Shown in pieces: positions 46,012 to 55,381 of a stretch of DNA of 64,000 nucleotides. The position numbers and the translations under genes are program-made. Position 1 is the stretch's first letter. Every line of letters starts with the position of its first letter. This DNA comes from JAOPZW01 sp963707695. GTDB taxonomy: Bacteria > Actinomycetota > Thermoleophilia > Solirubrobacterales > Solirubrobacteraceae. Below the pieces are notes generated by a model, which had not been told where the DNA came from, searched no databases, and saw only the letters and a list, made by a program, of their open reading frames with translations. The DNA is taken from assembly GCA_963707695.1 (NCBI GenBank), contig CAVPQY010000004.1:1-64000 (forward strand), given 5' to 3'.

Positions 46012-48567
46012 TCAGTCGTCCGGCTGGAGCAGCGCGTCGAACGGCGGATAGCCGCGCAGCGGAGTGAGCAGCAGATCGGCATGGAAGGCGTGCGAGGCGC
46101 CGAGGGGAAGCATGCCCCGGGCACTCGCCTCCTCCAGCAGGGCGACCGCCTGCGCTCGCCGGCCGAGGCCGGCGGCGATGTGAGCCCGGGCGAGGATCTG
46201 GGCACCGCGAACCCACGGATTCCTCAGGTCCCTGCCGCTCTCCTCGGCCAGCATGCGATCGATCCGGTCCGCCCCAGCGGTGTCGGCACGCAGTACCGCG
46301 ACGCGCGCCCGCGCCTCCAGCTTCGCGAGGGTGTCGGCATGGCTGCCGGCAATCCGCTCCAGCGCGGCTTGCTCGTGGTCGCTCCGCCCCAGCAGGCGGT
46401 TCGCCCAGGCGATCTCCTCCGCCCGGGACGACGAGGCCTGAGGATCCGCCTCGAGCCGGGCCAGAATGCTCTCGGCGAGTGCCCGTGCCGCGCGGGGATG
46501 CCCGTGCACCGCGAGCTCGGTGGCGATGGTCAGCTGACGGCTCGCGACCGACCCGATCGGCGACGTGGTGCTTCCCTTCAGGAGAGCCGTGACCTCGCGC
46601 TCACGGCCGAGCGCGGCGAGCGCTCGGCCGCGAGCCACCTGCCACTCCGGGCTGGTGGAATCGCGCCAGCGCTCCGTGATCTCCAGCTCGGCACGATACC
46701 CACCCACCATGTGCCAGGAGGCGGCCAAGTACGACCAATATCTCGACCCCACCTCGTCGTCTGAGACCATCCAGTCAAGGTCGTGCTCCGGATCCAAGCG
46801 GCCCAGGAGCTTCCGCGCGGCATTGGGTTGATTGGCAAGCTGAAGAGCACGCGCGTACTGGACTTGCGCCGGCTTGGACCGGGGATACGCTCGAAAGCGC
46901 CGACCCAGGAGGTCCAGCGCACCCGCCATGTCACCGCGACAACGGTCGCGCAGGAGGTCAATGGTCAGGCGATCCCAGTCCGTGAGCCGGTTCCGCCTTG
47001 CATCCAGTACGGTGGCGACCGAGTCAGTGTTCGAGCACTCGTCGTTCCAGGTCGCCCGGAACGCAAGCTGGATAAGCGGCGCGACGAAGCTCGAGTCCAT
47101 TTCGGCGGCCCGGCGGTAGTGCCCGGCCTCCCGCTCCCAGTCACCGGATCCCTGCTCCTGCAGGCCGGCGACGAACTCGCGGTAGGACGAGAGGGTGGGC
47201 AACGATCTCGGCTCCGGATCGACCGGGTTGCCCTCCAGATCATCGACCACCAGACCCAAACCGCTCGCGATCCGCTCCCGCAGCTGCTCCAGCGCCGAAA
47301 CCACACGTTCCGGGGGAGCGCCGACCGGTTCGAATGACCGCAGCGTCCGGCCGCTGGCGACGTCCACGGCAGCTGCCTGGAACAAAATGCTGTCTGCGGA
47401 GCGATAGTAGATCCCTCGGATCACAATGGCGGCGCCATCCCGCCGGGCAAGGAAGCGCGGGTCGGAGATGCGCCCGGCGTCGCGAGGCCCCAGGTATACC
47501 GCCTCGAGCTCCGCCCTGTCCACCAGCGGGACTTCCATCAGGCCGCGGATGATCCAGTCGGCGGCCATGGGGCCCAGATCGTCCAGCTGCGATTGCCCGG
47601 TGCGATTCTCGAAGGTGGCGGCGGCGACACGCCGCGACACCAGCCCGGAAGGCCGACCGCGCCAGAGCGCACCCCCTAGCACCCCGACCCCTGCCATCAG
47701 TGCGACCAGCCCACCCACGAGCACCCACCTCCGGGGACGCTGTGGCGCCGGCGCGTCCAGCGGGATGGGGACTCTCTCCGGCTCCGTGGCATCGGTCACG
47801 CTCGGCGTGGGCGGGCTCGATCCGGTCGGTGCGGCCACGGCAGCCTGGGTGGCGCGCGATTCCCGTCTCAGCCGTTCGGCCAGCGCCAGCACATCGCGCT
47901 CCGGGGCCGCATCGAGCTCGGTGCGCAAGAGCTCGGAGTGAGCGGCCGCGTGGCGCAGCGCTCCAGCCCGGTCGCCGGCGACCTCGAGCGCCTGCATGTA
48001 CCGCAGCGCGATCCGGGAATTGAAGGGATCCTCACCGGCGAGGCGCGACCACCACTCGACGGCCCGAACGGGGTCTCCGCCCGCCATTGACTGTTCCGCC
48101 AGTTGCTCCAGCGCCTGGCCATAGCGCCGGGCCAGGCGGGAACGCTGGCCGTCGGCCCAGCGCTCGAAGTCCTCGGCCCCGGAGAGGTGGAACCCGCTGA
48201 GGAACTGGCCGCGGTACACCGCGACCGCGTTCTTGAGGTCGTTCCGGGCAAACGCCGCGTCGAACTCCCAGAGATCGCAGGCCAACCGGTCGGGATTGAG
48301 CCGGAGGTCATCCCCGGTGCCGAGCACCGAGTCGTCGCCCAGGGCCGAGCGGAGGATGTAGAGCGAGTCGCGAAGGTGGTGGCGGGCTTCGTCGGCGCCG
48401 CTGTCGGGCCAGAGCGACGCGAGCAGACTGTCCCGGCTGAGCGGGCGGGGATGCTCGACCGCAAGAAGGGCCAGCAGGGCGATGCGCTGCCGCAGGGCGG
48501 CGCGGCCGGCTACCAGGCCGTCCGGGCCGTCGATCGAGGCGCTGCCAAGCAGCCGAAGTGTGAACAT
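46012..48567 (-). CDS. membrane-anchored SARP/BTAD-type transcriptional regulator
   Basis: An 851-residue protein. Residues 1-95 form an OmpR-like winged helix of the SARP kind (FTLRLLGSASIDGPDGLVAG, RHHLRDSLYILRSALGDD). Residues about 98-245 are a BTAD domain (ARNDLKNAVAVYRGQFL, RIALRYMQALEVAGDRAGAL). A single helix (WVLVGGLVALMAGVGVLGGA, about 280-300) then leads to a TolB-N-like domain (AATFENRTGQSQLDDLGPMA) and TPR-like repeats outside. This makes it a ToxR-like one-component sensor with a SARP DNA-binding head. Operator repeats lie just upstream at 48585-48613. It is intact. Confidence 0.85.
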   Translation of the reverse strand: MFTLRLLGSASIDGPDGLVAGRAALRQRIALLALLAVEHPRPLSRDSLLASLWPDSGADEARHHLRDSLYILRSALGDDSVLGTGDDLRLNPDRLACDLWEFDAAFARNDLKNAVAVYRGQFLSGFHLSGAEDFERWADGQRSRLARRYGQALEQLAEQSMAGGDPVRAVEWWSRLAGEDPFNSRIALRYMQALEVAGDRAGALRHAAAHSELLRTELDAAPERDVLALAERLRRESRATQAAVAAPTGSSPPTPSVTDATEPERVPIPLDAPAPQRPRRWVLVGGLVALMAGVGVLGGALWRGRPSGLVSRRVAAATFENRTGQSQLDDLGPMAADWIIRGLMEVPLVDRAELEAVYLGPRDAGRISDPRFLARRDGAAIVIRGIYYRSADSILFQAAAVDVASGRTLRSFEPVGAPPERVVSALEQLRERIASGLGLVVDDLEGNPVDPEPRSLPTLSSYREFVAGLQEQGSGDWEREAGHYRRAAEMDSSFVAPLIQLAFRATWNDECSNTDSVATVLDARRNRLTDWDRLTIDLLRDRCRGDMAGALDLLGRRFRAYPRSKPAQVQYARALQLANQPNAARKLLGRLDPEHDLDWMVSDDEVGSRYWSYLAASWHMVGGYRAELEITERWRDSTSPEWQVARGRALAALGREREVTALLKGSTTSPIGSVASRQLTIATELAVHGHPRAARALAESILARLEADPQASSSRAEEIAWANRLLGRSDHEQAALERIAGSHADTLAKLEARARVAVLRADTAGADRIDRMLAEESGRDLRNPWVRGAQILARAHIAAGLGRRAQAVALLEEASARGMLPLGASHAFHADLLLTPLRGYPPFDALLQPDD

Positions 48568-48584
48568 CGCAAGGACCTGACGAG

Positions 48585-48628
48585 CGCGACGCGGCCGCGA
48601 CGCCGCCGCGACGCATCGCCTCTAGTAT
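48585..48628 (+). promoter_or_regulatory. SARP-type operator: three CGCGACG heptamers, 11-bp period, plus TAGTAT
   Basis: CGCGACG occurs at 48585, 48596 and 48607, exactly 11 bp apart. Nine bases after the third copy, TAGTAT (48623-48628) makes a -10 box for the cupin gene to the right. The first heptamer is 17 bp upstream of the divergent regulator's start codon. The geometry matches that known for SARP regulators, which bind 11-bp-spaced heptamers close to the -10. Confidence 0.75.
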
Positions 48629-48678
48629 ACCCGCCCGTGAGGAGTTCGCACACACCAGCACCAGGGCGGGAGGCGAAG

Positions 48679-49215
48679 ATGGCGAATCGAACGGCAGTCC
48701 TCATGGTAGCACTCGGCACGGTCGTTTCGGCCACAGCGTGCGACGACCAGGGGCCCTCCATGGCCACGGGCACGCCCAAGCCGCAGCTCACCGCGTCCTC
48801 GGGGACCCAATCCACCCTCCTCGGCCGGACCGCTTTCGGCGATCCCAGTGCAGAAGCCTTCAAGGTCAAGCGCATCACTGGGGATTGGCAAATCGAGGTC
48901 AAGGCCAAGCCCACCTTCGACCTCGCGGTGCAGCGCATCGTGTTCCAGCCTGGCGGCCAGAGCGGGTGGCACACCCATCCCGGGCCGGTCTTCATCCAGG
49001 TCGTGGCGGGGGTGATGACGTTCTACGAGTCGGACGATCCCGACTGCCGGCCCATCGTTCGGACCGCGGGCGAGGGGTACCTGGACCTTGGTGAACACGC
49101 ACACATCGCCCGCAACGAGAGCGGGGCGGTGGCCGAAAACCTGGTGACCTATCTGGTACCACCAGGTGCTGCGCTGCGGAGCGATGCGGACTCCCCGGGA
49201 AACTGCCCGTTCTGA
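48679..49215 (+). CDS. cupin-domain lipoprotein
   Basis: A 178-residue protein from ATG 48679 with a lipoprotein signal (LGTVVSATAC). The cupin fold is shown by VFQPGGQSGWHTHPGPVFIQ (metal-binding histidines in HTHP), VVAGVMTFYE, GYLDLGEHAHIARNESG and LVTYLVPPG. Cupins may bind metals or small molecules; no specific activity can be assigned. It is the first gene right of the 48585-48628 operator and is probably transcribed with the lipoprotein at 49242. Confidence 0.8.
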   Translation: MANRTAVLMVALGTVVSATACDDQGPSMATGTPKPQLTASSGTQSTLLGRTAFGDPSAEAFKVKRITGDWQIEVKAKPTFDLAVQRIVFQPGGQSGWHTHPGPVFIQVVAGVMTFYESDDPDCRPIVRTAGEGYLDLGEHAHIARNESGAVAENLVTYLVPPGAALRSDADSPGNCPF

Positions 49216-49241
49216 CTGCGTCAACTCAGGGGAGGTCACGA

Positions 49242-50249
49242 ATGCGAACGACCGCGATGGTCTCCTTGGTCGGGCTGCTCGCGATCCAAAGCTGTGAGGA
49301 TGCCGGTGGCCCTCCCGACGGTGGCCCTCCCGACGTCCCCGGGCCGGCAGTATCGGCCACGGCTCAGATCAGGGCCACGACAACTGGCTTGGAGGTCGAC
49401 CCGGATGGCTTTCGCGTGGTAGTGGATGGTCATGAGGTGGGAACCGTTGCCTCGAACGGCATGCTGGTAACGCTACTCGACCCCGGAAGCCACGCCATTG
49501 CCCTGATCGGCCTCACTCCGAACTGCACGATCGACGGCGCCGACTCCCGTACGGTGGCAGTCAAAGAGGATGATATGGTGCCGGTCGTGTTTGCGGTGGT
49601 GTGTACCGCAACGAGCGGAATGGTCAGTGTCGTGGTGGATGTGTCGGGGCCGTCCGGGAGTGACGCCTTCACGGCCGCGCTGGACGAGGCCAGAACCTGG
49701 GTCGTCACCCCCGGCGAACCGTCCTACCTGGCCGGTGTTTCGGCTGGCGAGCACGGCATCTCTCTCCGAACCCCTAGTTATTGCGTCCTCCAGACCGAGG
49801 CGCAGCGGATCAGCGTGGCCGTGGGCGAGGTCGTGCGGGATACGGTCGAGGTGCACTTCGCGGCCACCTGCGATCCGTCGTGGGACGTCACCGGGATCGT
49901 GCGGATCACCGCTCCTACTACCGGATCCATACCAGAAGGGACCCGCTACTCCGTTCTGCACCAGCACTACGGCTACTGGGACCTCGATGGTCCGATGAGC
50001 AATCTAGGCTTCCTAGAGCCGGGCGGCAGCCTCGTCGTCGAGCTGGAGGCAACGTCCTCTGGGCGCGACCCTTACTGGAATCGTTTCTCTCTGGACCATG
50101 TCCCGGCGGATTGCATCGTTCATGACCCGAGCCCGGCTTCATCACTCGGATTCAAGATCATGCCCGGCGACACGCTCGAGGTCGAGCTGGCGGTCACCTG
50201 CGACCCCGACCCTTGGGGCTACGCTCAGCGGAGCCAACGCGATCAATGA
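49242..50249 (+). CDS. secreted lipoprotein with repeated beta-domains
   Basis: A 335-residue protein from ATG 49242. A short signal with a C-terminal cysteine (LLAIQSC) precedes a region that repeats a theme: LEVDPDGFRVVVDGHEVGTV, LLDPGSHAIALIGLTPNC, YLAGVSAGEHGISLRTPSYC, PGGSLVVELEATSSGRD. This resembles the PEGA-like, Ig-like domains of surface proteins. It is 26 bp after the cupin gene and likely cotranscribed. Its TGA is directly followed by the receptor remnant at 50250. The function is unknown. Confidence 0.7.
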   Translation: MRTTAMVSLVGLLAIQSCEDAGGPPDGGPPDVPGPAVSATAQIRATTTGLEVDPDGFRVVVDGHEVGTVASNGMLVTLLDPGSHAIALIGLTPNCTIDGADSRTVAVKEDDMVPVVFAVVCTATSGMVSVVVDVSGPSGSDAFTAALDEARTWVVTPGEPSYLAGVSAGEHGISLRTPSYCVLQTEAQRISVAVGEVVRDTVEVHFAATCDPSWDVTGIVRITAPTTGSIPEGTRYSVLHQHYGYWDLDGPMSNLGFLEPGGSLVVELEATSSGRDPYWNRFSLDHVPADCIVHDPSPASSLGFKIMPGDTLEVELAVTCDPDPWGYAQRSQRDQ

Positions 50250-50306
50250 GTCGACGCCGGCGCCCGCTGGAGGCTCCAGCTGGGCGGGGCGGTGTTGTTC
50301 CACTAG
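50250..50306 (+). pseudogene. 3'-end remnant of a TonB receptor gene
   Basis: Encodes VDAGARWRLQLGGAVLFH and stop, matching the receptor end VDGGARWRFQLGGALSFH at 45840-45896. It follows the lipoprotein stop with no gap. Six bases separate its stop from the stop of the second SARP gene, as at the first locus. Confidence 0.72.
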
Positions 50307-50312
50307 CCGCGG

Positions 50313-52824
50313 TCAGTTGGCCGGGCGGAGCAGCGCGTCGAACGGGGGATAGCCGCGGAGGGAGTGGAGCTGCAGGTCTCGGTGGAAGGCGAGCGCGCTG
50401 CCGCCGGGGATATGCCCCCGGGTCCGGGCCTCCTGAAGGTAGGCCACCGCGTCGTTTCGCCGGCCGAACCCCGCGGCGAGGCGGGCGCGAGCCACGAGCA
50501 GTCTCCCCCGCACCATCGCCATCCTGAGAGGTCGGCCGCTCTGCTCCGCGAGAGCGCCGTCGATCTGGGCCGCCTCCACAGTGTCGGCCCGAAGCACCGC
50601 GATCCGGACGCGTGCTTCCAGCGCCTCCGCAGTGTCGGTGGCCTCGAGGGCGACCCGCGCCAGCGCCTCCAGCTCCGCGCCCGTCCGGCCGAGCAGCCGG
50701 TTGGCCCACGCGATGCTCGCGGCCCGGCTCGACTCCGCGGCGGGACCCACCTCCAGCCGCGCCAGGAGACTCTCCGCGATCGCCCTCGCCGTGCGCGCAT
50801 GGTCGTGCGCGGCCAGCTCGGTCGCGACCTTCAGCTGCCCGTCCGCGATCGAGTCCACCGACAGCGCGGTCGTGGTCCGGTACAGGGCCATCACCTCCCG
50901 CTCCCGTCCCAGGGCCGCGAGCGCGCGGCCGCGGGTCCAGTGCCACTCGTCCACCGCCGAGTCCTGCCAGCGCTCGGTGGTCGCCAGCTCCTCCTCGTAC
51001 TCGCCCAGCGCGTGACGGCATCCGGCGATGCTGGACCAGTACCAGGACTCCCATTGCGGCAGCGGCGTGAGGTTCTGCAGCACCCTCAGCGCGGCCCGCG
51101 GCTGGTCGGCGCGCTGGAGGCTGGCCCCGTAGGCTCCTTGGGCCAGCAGCGATCCGGGGTACGCGCGATAGCGCTGCCCCATCAGCCTCAGGTCCTCCGC
51201 CATGTCCCCCCGGCAGCGGGCCCGGATCATGTCGATGGTGATGCGGTCCCACGCCCCCAGCCGCTCCCGCCGGACGTCGAGCACCGCCGCGATCGAGTCG
51301 CTGGTGGCGCACTGATCGGCCCAGAGCGCCCGGAGGGCGAGCTGGATCAGGGGAGCCACGAAGGTCGAGTCCAGCTCGGCCGCCCGCCGGAGGTGCCGGC
51401 CCGCGACGGCCGTGTCCTCCTCCTTGAGCCCGGCGACGAACTCGCGGTACGCGGGTAGACTCGGCGGCGGTGAGATGTCGGGATCTACCGAGACCGGATT
51501 CACCAGCGGGCCGAGGCCGCCGGTGAGGCGGTCTCGCAGCGCCTCCAGCGCGGCGGTGAGCCGGACGAGCGGCGCGCCGACGGGATCGAAGGCGCGGAGC
51601 ACTCGTCCGCTGGCCACGTCCACGATCCCGGCCTGAAAGAGGACGCTGTCGCCGGACAGCCAGTAGCTCCCCCGGACCATCATCCCGGCGCTGTCCTGCC
51701 GGGCCCCCGCCAGCGGATCGGCATGGCTGCTGCCAGCCCCCACGTACACCGCCTCCAGCTCGGGGATGTCGACCAGCGGCGTCCCCAGTACCCCCCGGAC
51801 GATCCAGTCGGCGGCGAGCGGGCCGAGGTCGGCGAGGTCGGCTCGGCCGGTGCGGTTCTCGAAGACCGCGGCGGCGATCCGATGCGAGGAGAGCGCGGGT
51901 GCCGGGTGCGTGCGCGCGCGAGAGCACTCCACCGGCCACTCCGACCCCCACCACCACGATCAGGAGCAGCGCCGCGGCCGGCAGCCAGCGGCGGCTTCGG
52001 GGTCGGCGAGCGACCGCGGCCTGTGGCGGTTGAACCGCCACGGCGGCTTCGGAGTGATAGGCCTCGTCCGCCGGGGCGACGGTTGCGGCAGCGGCCGGAG
52101 CAGCCGCGGGCCGCGACTCGATCCGGAGTCGCTCGGCGTAGGCCACGACTCCCTGCTCCGGCGCCGCGTCGAGATCGGCCCGGAGCAACGCCGTGTGCGC
52201 GGCGGCGTGACGCAGCGCCGCCGCGCGATCGCCCGAGGCGTCGAGTGCCTCCATGTATCGCAGGGCGACGCGAGAGCTGTAGGGGTCCTCGGCCGCGAGG
52301 CGGGACCACCACTCGATGGCCTGGCGCGGACTGCCGCCGGCCATCGCCCGGTCGGCGAGGCGCTCGAGCGCCTCCCGGTAGCGGCGCGCAAGGCGGGCGC
52401 GCTCGCCGTCGGCCCAGTGGGCGAACTCCTCCGCGCCGGAGTGATGGAACCCGGCGAGGAAGGCTCCGCCGTAGGCACCCACCGCCCGCTCCAGCTCTTC
52501 TCCAGCCATCGCCGACTCGAACTCCCAGAGATCGCTGGACAGCCGCTCGGGGTTGAGCCGGAGGTCCTCGCCAGCGGCGAGGACGGCGTCGTCACCCAGC
52601 GCCGAGCGGAGGATGTAGAGCGATTCGCGGAGGAGATGGCGGGCGTCGGCGGTGTCGCTCTCGGGCCAGAGCCAGGCCACCAGCCGGTCGCGGCTGAGCG
52701 AGCGGGGGTGCTCGACCGCGAGCAGCGCCAGCAGGGCGAGGCGCTGCCGCAGGGCGGCCCGGCCCGTCACGGGGCCGTCGGGACCGTCGAGCGCAGCGCC
52801 ACCGAGGAGCCGAAGTGTGAACAT
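50313..52824 (-). CDS. membrane-anchored SARP/BTAD-type regulator, second copy (one frameshift)
   Basis: A close paralogue of the gene at 46012: winged helix (FTLRLLGGAALDGPDGPVTG, RHLLRESLYILRSALGDD), BTAD (AGEELERAVGAYGGAFL, RVALRYMEALDASGDRAAAL), one membrane helix (WLPAAALLLIVVVGVGVAGG) and a TolB-N/TPR region (AAAVFENRTGRADLADLGPL). One net +1 shift near 51915, just after the membrane helix, splits the reading frame. The DNA-binding head differs from the first copy in many positions, in line with a different heptamer (CATGAC) in its adjacent operator. Confidence 0.83.
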
Positions 52825-52840
52825 CGCCGGGAGTTGCGGT

Positions 52841-52884
52841 CATGACGCGAGCATGACGAGGCCATGACCGACCGGGTCTAGTAT
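52841..52884 (+). promoter_or_regulatory. SARP-type operator: three CATGACG/C heptamers, 11-bp period, plus TAGTAT
   Basis: CATGACG at 52841 and 52852 and CATGACC at 52863 are exactly 11 bp apart. Nine bases after the third, TAGTAT (52879-52884) forms the -10 for the haloperoxidase-like gene. The first heptamer lies 16 bp upstream of the regulator's start codon. Layout and spacing equal those of the array at 48585. Confidence 0.78.
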
Positions 52885-52921
52885 AGCCGCTCGTCACCTG
52901 GTCCCGTAACAGGAGGCTCTC

Positions 52922-54098
52922 ATGATCCGCCGATTCTACCTCTGCTCGCTGCTCACCCTCGCGCTCGGCTGCTCCAGCGAGCCCGCCGCCCCACCTGCGG
53001 CCGAGCCGTCGGCCGTCAAGTTCTGGGAGGCTGGGGCGGCCGTCCACTGGAACGCCATCGCCCGGGAGGAGACCCGCACCGGCCCGCTCAACGTCTTCAC
53101 CGGCGCGCGGATGCTGACCTACCTCTCGCTGGCGCAGTACACCGCGGCGAGGGAGGCAAAGGCGGCGCGAGACGGGGGCGGCAAGCCCTCGATCGCCGCC
53201 GCGGTCGGCGCCGCGTCCGTGGCGCTGCTTTCCGCCGCACCCTTCTTCCCCGCTCGCGCCGCCTTCTTCGAGACCGAGCTCGACCTGCAGGAGTCGGGCG
53301 AGCGCTGGCCCGGCGAGGTCGGGACCGACTTCGCCGCGGGTGAGGCGATCGGCCGGGCGGTCGCTGCCGACGTGCTCGCGCGCGCCGCGGCGGACGGCTT
53401 CACTCCGTCGAACGTGGGCGTGACCGTGCCGGTCTGCCCCGGCTGCTGGTTCAGCGCCCCGGGATTGCTGCCGGCCTTCCCGCGCCTCCGGGAGATGCGC
53501 CCCTTCCTGCTCGCCTCGGCCGACCAGTTCCGCCCCGGCCCGCCGCCGGCGTTCGGGAGCGCGGCGTTCCAGGCGGCCCTGGCGGAAGTACGCCGGATCT
53601 CCGACACCCGGACACCGGAGCAGGATGCCCTGGCCAAGTTCTGGGCGCTGCCGAACGGGTACGCGGTGGTCCCCGCCAACAATTACCTGGTCGCCGACGA
53701 GCTGATCGTACGGTTCCATCTCGACGAGCTGCGGGCGGCGCGTACCCTCGCGCTGGTGGGCATGGCGAGCATGGACGCGTTCATCGCCTGCCACGACGCC
53801 AAGTACACCTACTGGACGATCCGGCCGTCGCAGGCGGACCCGGGGATCACCCTCAGCGTGCCACTGCCGAACTTCCCGTCCTATCCCTCGAACCACGCCT
53901 GCATCACCGGCGCGTCGATGGCGGTGCTGGCCGCAGCTGTTCCCCAGCGAGGCGGACCGGCTCAACGGTCTGGCGGACGAAGCGGCGCTGTCGCGCGTGC
54001 TGGGAGGCATTCACTACCGCTTCGACGGCGACGTCGGTCTCGCGCTGGGGCGCGCCGTGGCGGCCTGGACATTGACCCACGCCGGGGAGGCTCCATGA
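52922..54098 (+). CDS. vanadium-dependent haloperoxidase/acid phosphatase-type protein (one frameshift)
   Basis: From ATG 52922 with a lipoprotein signal (YLCSLLTLALGC). The PAP2/haloperoxidase oxyanion motifs are present in order: KYTYWTIRP (KxxxxxxRP), SYPSNHA (PSxH), and SRVLGGIHYRFD (SRxxxGxHxxxD) near 53990-54020. The last needs one base removed near 53938 to stay in frame, after which the gene ends at TGA 54098. Members bind vanadate or phosphate; either haloperoxidase or phosphatase activity is possible. It is the first gene right of the 52841 operator and overlaps the next gene by four bases. Confidence 0.8.
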
Positions 54099-55149
54099 CG
54101 CGCATCGGATTCACGGGGCTCGCGCTGATGACCTTGGCGGCGTGCGACGGCTCGGACCGCACCACCGGGCCGCTCCACCCGGACGCTCCGGCCGCCGCCG
54201 CGGCGCCGCAGTTCACCGTCCGCAATCTCGGCACCCTCGGCGGTGACACGAGCTCGGCCACCGGCATCAACGAGCAGGGCGAGGTGGTCGGATTCTCCGA
54301 CCTCGCCACCGGCGAGCAGCACGCCTTCCTCTGGCGTGACGGCCAGGGACTCCGGAGCCTCGGCACCCTGGGCGGTACCCACAGCCGGGCGAGCGGGATC
54401 AACGACCGGACCGAAGTGGCCGGCTTCAGCGAGATCGAGCCCGGCTCCGCGATCACCCGCGCGTTCCTCTGGACCGAGGCCGGGGGGATGCGGAGCCTGG
54501 GCACGCTCGGCGGAGTGAACAGCGCGGCCAACGCCATCAACAACCGGGGCGAGGTGGTCGGCGTGAGCGACACCCGGAAGGGCGAGGTCCGCGGCTTCAT
54601 CCTGCGCCCGGGCGGCCGGATGCAGGCCCTGGGGACGCTGGGCGGCGCCGAGAGCCGGGCGCGCGCGATCAACGACGCCGGCCAGGTGGCGGGGTTCAGC
54701 CAGACGGCGGAGGGAGACGACCACGCCTTCCTGTGGACTGCGGCCGGCGGGATGAGAGACCTCGGCACGCTGGGTGGCGCCTCCAGCGCGGCCTTCGGGA
54801 TCAGCCAGACCGGCGAGGTGGTGGGCGTGACCGAGACCGGGGAGGGCAGCGAGGAAGCCTTCCTGTGGACCCCGGCCGAGGGGATGCGGAGCCTCGGCCT
54901 CCTGGGGGGCGATCCGGAGACGTTGGCCTCGGCCGTGAACGCCTCACGCTGGGTCGTGGGGAACACGTGGGGGAAGCGGACGAGATCGGCGGCCCCTTCC
55001 TGTGGACGCCCGAGCGGGGGCTGCGCCGGCTGCCGACTCTCGGCGGTAACGAGGGCCAGCCCAGGGACCTGAACGAGCTGGGTGTGATCGCGGGGGCCAG
55101 CGTGACCGCGGACGGCGCGGTGCGGGCGGCGTTGTGGGTGGCGCGATGA
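54095..55149 (+). CDS. HAF-repeat lipoprotein (one frameshift)
   Basis: From ATG 54095 in a four-base overlap with the haloperoxidase gene. A lipobox (ALMTLAAC) precedes six or seven repeats of about 40-45 residues: LGTLGG, then a short INxxGEVVG strand, then HAFLWT. This is the HAF extracellular repeat, predicted to form a beta-propeller-like surface domain. Near 54978 one base is missing, after which the frame continues with DEIGGPFLWTPERG and ends WVAR. The function is unknown. Confidence 0.8.
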
Positions 55150-55381
55150 GTTCGGGAAGAGGCTTCGCGCTTCAGCCGCTGAAGCTCCTGAATGCGTGCG
55201 GCCGTATTCGAGCTACGCCCATGACGCCGACCGCCGGTCCGCTGGTCGCGCGCATGGCCACGAGCGAGGCACTGTCACGATGACAACGTCGAGGGTTTGG
55301 CTCGCACACGCGAGGGGTCGGACTGGCGTTTCCCGGACCGAAATCCCATGTTAGCACTGCATCTCCCCGGAGTCCTTCCCA

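Noticed and set aside
48622..48630. TAGTAT as a chance AT-rich word
   Set aside because: Considered, but it occurs at the same 9-bp distance from three 11-bp-phased heptamers at two paralogous loci, so it was kept as a promoter element.
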